Source: Flavobacteriaceae bacterium S0862
GTDB taxonomy: Bacteria; Bacteroidota; Bacteroidia; Flavobacteriales; Flavobacteriaceae
DNA length: 64,000 nucleotides
Assembly (NCBI GenBank): GCA_023015825.1
Contig: JALKAW010000001.1
Coordinates: forward strand, 806,001-870,000
Direction: 5' to 3'
The translations under genes were made by a program, and so were the position numbers. Shown one piece after another: positions 61,859 to 64,000 of the stretch. The notes under the pieces were generated by a model. It had not been told where the DNA came from and did no database searches. It saw nothing but the letters and a program-made list of their open reading frames with translations. How positions within the stretch are numbered: the stretch's first letter is position 1; every line of letters begins with the position of its first letter.

Positions 61859-61897
61859 ATTAAAGACAACACAACAAAATAAAGAATTAATAAAGTT

Positions 61898-63802
61898 ATG
61901 AGTAAAATTATTGGAATCGACTTAGGAACAACAAACTCTTGTGTTTCTGTTATGGAGGGTAACGAACCAGTAGTAATCCCAAATGCAGAAGGAAAGCGTA
62001 CAACGCCATCTGTAATAGCCTTTGTAGAAGGTGGTGAGATTAAGGTTGGTGATCCAGCAAAACGTCAAGCAGTAACAAACCCTACTAAGACAGTTTATTC
62101 AATTAAACGTTTTATGGGTAATAAGTATTCTGAGTCTAAAAAAGAAGCAGAGCGTGTACCATATAAAGTGGTAAAAGGTGATAACGATACACCAAGAGTA
62201 GATATCGATGGTCGCTTATATACACCTCAAGAATTATCGGCTATGATTCTTCAGAAAATGAAGAAAACTGCTGAAGACTATTTAGGAACAACCGTTAGTG
62301 AGGCTGTTATTACAGTACCAGCTTACTTTAACGATTCTCAACGTCAAGCTACTAAAGAAGCAGGTGAGATTGCTGGTTTAAAAGTTCGTAGAATTATTAA
62401 CGAGCCAACAGCTGCAGCTCTAGCTTATGGAATGGACAAAAAAGGTACAGACCAAAAAATAGTAGTATTTGATTTTGGTGGAGGTACTCATGATGTATCT
62501 ATCCTTGAATTAGGGGATGGTGTATTTGAAGTATTATCTACCGATGGTGATACGCACTTAGGAGGTGACGATGTTGATGAAAAAATCATTAACTGGTTAG
62601 CAGACGAGTTTGAAAAAGAGGAATCTATGGATTTACGTAAAGATCCAATGTCTTTACAACGTTTAAAAGAAGCTGCTGAAAAAGCGAAGATTGAATTATC
62701 ATCTTCTGCCCAAACAGAAATCAATTTACCATATATCACAGCTACTGCTAGTGGACCAAAACACTTGGTACGTACGTTAACACGTTCTAAATTCGAGCAA
62801 TTAATTGACGATTTAGTAAAACGTACTATTGAGCCTTGCGCATCTGCGTTAAAAGCTGCTGGTTTATCAAAATCAGATATTGATGAAGTAATTTTAGTAG
62901 GTGGATCTACACGTATTCCTGCTGTACAAGAGGCTGTTGAGAAGTTCTTCGGAAAAGCACCAAGTAAAGGTGTAAACCCTGATGAAGTTGTATCTTTAGG
63001 TGCTGGTATTCAAGGTGGTGTATTAACTGGAGATGTTAAGGATGTATTACTTTTAGACGTAACACCTTTATCACTGGGTATTGAAACTATGGGTAATGTA
63101 TTTACAAAGCTCATTGAAGCTAATACAACAATCCCAACTAAGAAATCACAAGTGTTTTCGACAGCTGCAGATAATCAGCCTTCGGTAGAAATTCATGTAC
63201 TACAAGGAGAAAGAGCTATGGCTGCTGATAATAAGACTATTGGACGTTTCCATTTAGATGGTATTCCGCCAGCAAGACGTGGTACACCGCAAATTGAAGT
63301 AACGTTCGATATTGATGCCAATGGTATTATTAAAGTATCGGCAGAAGATAAAGCAACTGGTAAAAAACAAGATATTCGTATTGAAGCATCTTCTGGTTTA
63401 ACTGAAGAAGAAATCCAAAAGATGAAAGCTGATGCTGAAGCAAATGCTGAAGCTGATAAAGCAGCTGTAGAAATTGCTCAAAAATTAAATGAAGCAGATT
63501 CTATGATTTTTCAGACAGAAAAGCAGTTAGAAGAGTTTGGGGATAAATTATCTGATGATAAAAAGAAACCAATCGAAGATGCTCTGGGAGAATTGAAAAA
63601 AGCTTATGAGTCTAAGGATTTAGAGGTAATTACACCAGCTTTAGATAAAATAAACGAAGCTTGGAAAGTTGCAAGCGAAGAAATGTATAAAGCACAAGCC
63701 GAAGCACAACAAGGTGGTGAAGCTCCAGGACCTGATGCTAGTCAAAATGGACAAGAAGAGGGTAGTGATGTGGAAGACGTAGACTTTGAAGAAGTAAAAT
63801 AA
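61898..63802 (+). CDS. dnaK: Molecular chaperone DnaK (Hsp70)
   Basis: This is a 634-residue Hsp70. The ATPase domain begins [20 protein letters not shown] and has [20 protein letters not shown] and the adenosine motif [20 protein letters not shown]. The linker [17 protein letters not shown] leads to the substrate domain, then a helical lid and a Gln/Gly-rich tail ending EDVDFEEVK. It folds nascent and stress-damaged proteins with DnaJ and GrpE, neither of which is adjacent. It is monocistronic, with a strong terminator. Confidence 0.98.
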   Translation: MSKIIGIDLGTTNSCVSVMEGNEPVVIPNAEGKRTTPSVIAFVEGGEIKVGDPAKRQAVTNPTKTVYSIKRFMGNKYSESKKEAERVPYKVVKGDNDTPRVDIDGRLYTPQELSAMILQKMKKTAEDYLGTTVSEAVITVPAYFNDSQRQATKEAGEIAGLKVRRIINEPTAAALAYGMDKKGTDQKIVVFDFGGGTHDVSILELGDGVFEVLSTDGDTHLGGDDVDEKIINWLADEFEKEESMDLRKDPMSLQRLKEAAEKAKIELSSSAQTEINLPYITATASGPKHLVRTLTRSKFEQLIDDLVKRTIEPCASALKAAGLSKSDIDEVILVGGSTRIPAVQEAVEKFFGKAPSKGVNPDEVVSLGAGIQGGVLTGDVKDVLLLDVTPLSLGIETMGNVFTKLIEANTTIPTKKSQVFSTAADNQPSVEIHVLQGERAMAADNKTIGRFHLDGIPPARRGTPQIEVTFDIDANGIIKVSAEDKATGKKQDIRIEASSGLTEEEIQKMKADAEANAEADKAAVEIAQKLNEADSMIFQTEKQLEEFGDKLSDDKKKPIEDALGELKKAYESKDLEVITPALDKINEAWKVASEEMYKAQAEAQQGGEAPGPDASQNGQEEGSDVEDVDFEEVK

Positions 63803-63825
63803 GTTATTTTAACATTTATATTAAG

Positions 63826-63858
63826 AAAAAGCGCAACCATTTTTGGTTGCGCTTTTTT
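63826..63858. terminator. Terminator after dnaK
   Basis: AGCGCAACCA and TGGTTGCGCT pair around a short T loop (63830-63853), with an A-run before and a T-run after. It can serve dnaK and the convergent partial gene. Confidence 0.9.
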
Positions 63859-63877
63859 AGTTAATAACTTTCTTTAG

Positions 63878-64000
63878 TTATAAAACATTACCTTTTCCAT
63901 CTAATTTTATTCTGATAACTTCTCCAGAATTGGTAAGCTTTAATTTGTATTGCTTTTTAGCTATACCGTCTTTACTTTCATATTTAACGGTATAAACATC
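63878..64000 (-). CDS. C-terminal fragment of an unknown protein (cut by window edge)
   Basis: The minus strand from the window edge reads 40 residues (DVYTVKYESKDGIAKKQYKL, then KLTNSGEVIRIKLDGKGNVL) to TAA at 63878-63880. The alternating hydrophobic pattern suggests beta strands, reminiscent of the end of small periplasmic beta-rich proteins. Too short to assign. It is convergent with dnaK. Confidence 0.55.
   Translation of the reverse strand, partial: DVYTVKYESKDGIAKKQYKLKLTNSGEVIRIKLDGKGNVL

Larger units (their letters stand above)
61590..61897. other. Intergenic region upstream of dnaK (308 bp)
   Basis: This holds the divergent start regions of the lipoprotein gene and dnaK. It contains a TGACAT palindrome (61669-61681), a related half site (61689-61698), and a possible 35-codon ORF (61751-61858). 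No tRNA or strong hairpin was seen. Confidence 0.5.

Overview
The window is low-GC chromosomal DNA from a member of the Bacteroidota, most likely family Flavobacteriaceae. Support comes from the protein families (LytTR two-component system, PxpABC with an Nramp-like protein, long LptF/G permease, GMC oxidoreductase with a subunit-3-like partner), from the near absence of Shine-Dalgarno sites, and from repeated TAnnTTTG boxes, the Bacteroidota -7 element, a short distance upstream of many starts. I cannot name the genus. No phage, insertion sequence, integrase or CRISPR array was seen. One tRNA gene is present.

Layout. 1-3441: truncated Crp/Fnr regulator, VOC protein, and a GMC dehydrogenase with its small subunit. 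3654-3738: tRNA-Ser(UGA). 3910-7337: nitroreductase, small lipoprotein, DegT aminotransferase, lipoprotein. 7334-14045 (minus): envelope and division cluster dgkA, ftsK, lolA, lptF/G, ribBA. 14344-19081: a fasciclin protein with a 15-bp tandem-repeat leader, then a peroxide-defence island (tpx, katG, ankyrin protein, peroxiredoxin). 19180-24636: NhaC, YdjM-like hydrolase, Met/Cys gamma-lyase with a divergent Lrp regulator, a decayed CPBP protease and a small conserved protein. 24893-28670: lpdA, TPR lipoprotein, and a fused scar of sigma-factor and mechanosensitive-channel remnants. 28761-33821: a LytS/LytTR pair followed by a serine hydrolase and an ExbB-like/esterase operon. 33940-37660: TetR-GNAT-RsgA operon plus two hypotheticals. 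37857-42021: GH29 and GH3 glycosidases. 42077-47894: RNA helicase, pabB, a sigma-like hypothetical, tilS and a YheT-like hydrolase. 48103-53994: a secreted protein, a YifB ATPase and an Nramp-like/pxpABC operon. 54130-56038: small protein, 7TM protein and histidine kinase. 56022-60947 (mostly minus): ALDH, RluA, panB, an NTF2-like protein and sdaA. 61083-64000: collagen-motif lipoprotein, dnaK, and a truncated gene.

Most genes are ordinary housekeeping. The points most worth a second look are these. (1) Two promoters just downstream of the LytTR system carry matching 9-bp direct repeats with 21-bp periodicity, each exactly 44 bp from its -7 box, which suggests a local LytTR regulon. (2) The Nramp-like protein in the 5-oxoprolinase operon has lost the metal-binding DPGN and MPH residues. 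(3) The RibBA C-terminal domain has lost all its zinc cysteines. (4) The fasciclin leader is a nine-copy tandem repeat. (5) There are two gene-decay scars. (6) The dnaK promoter region holds a perfect TGACAT palindrome and a related half site 20 bp on.
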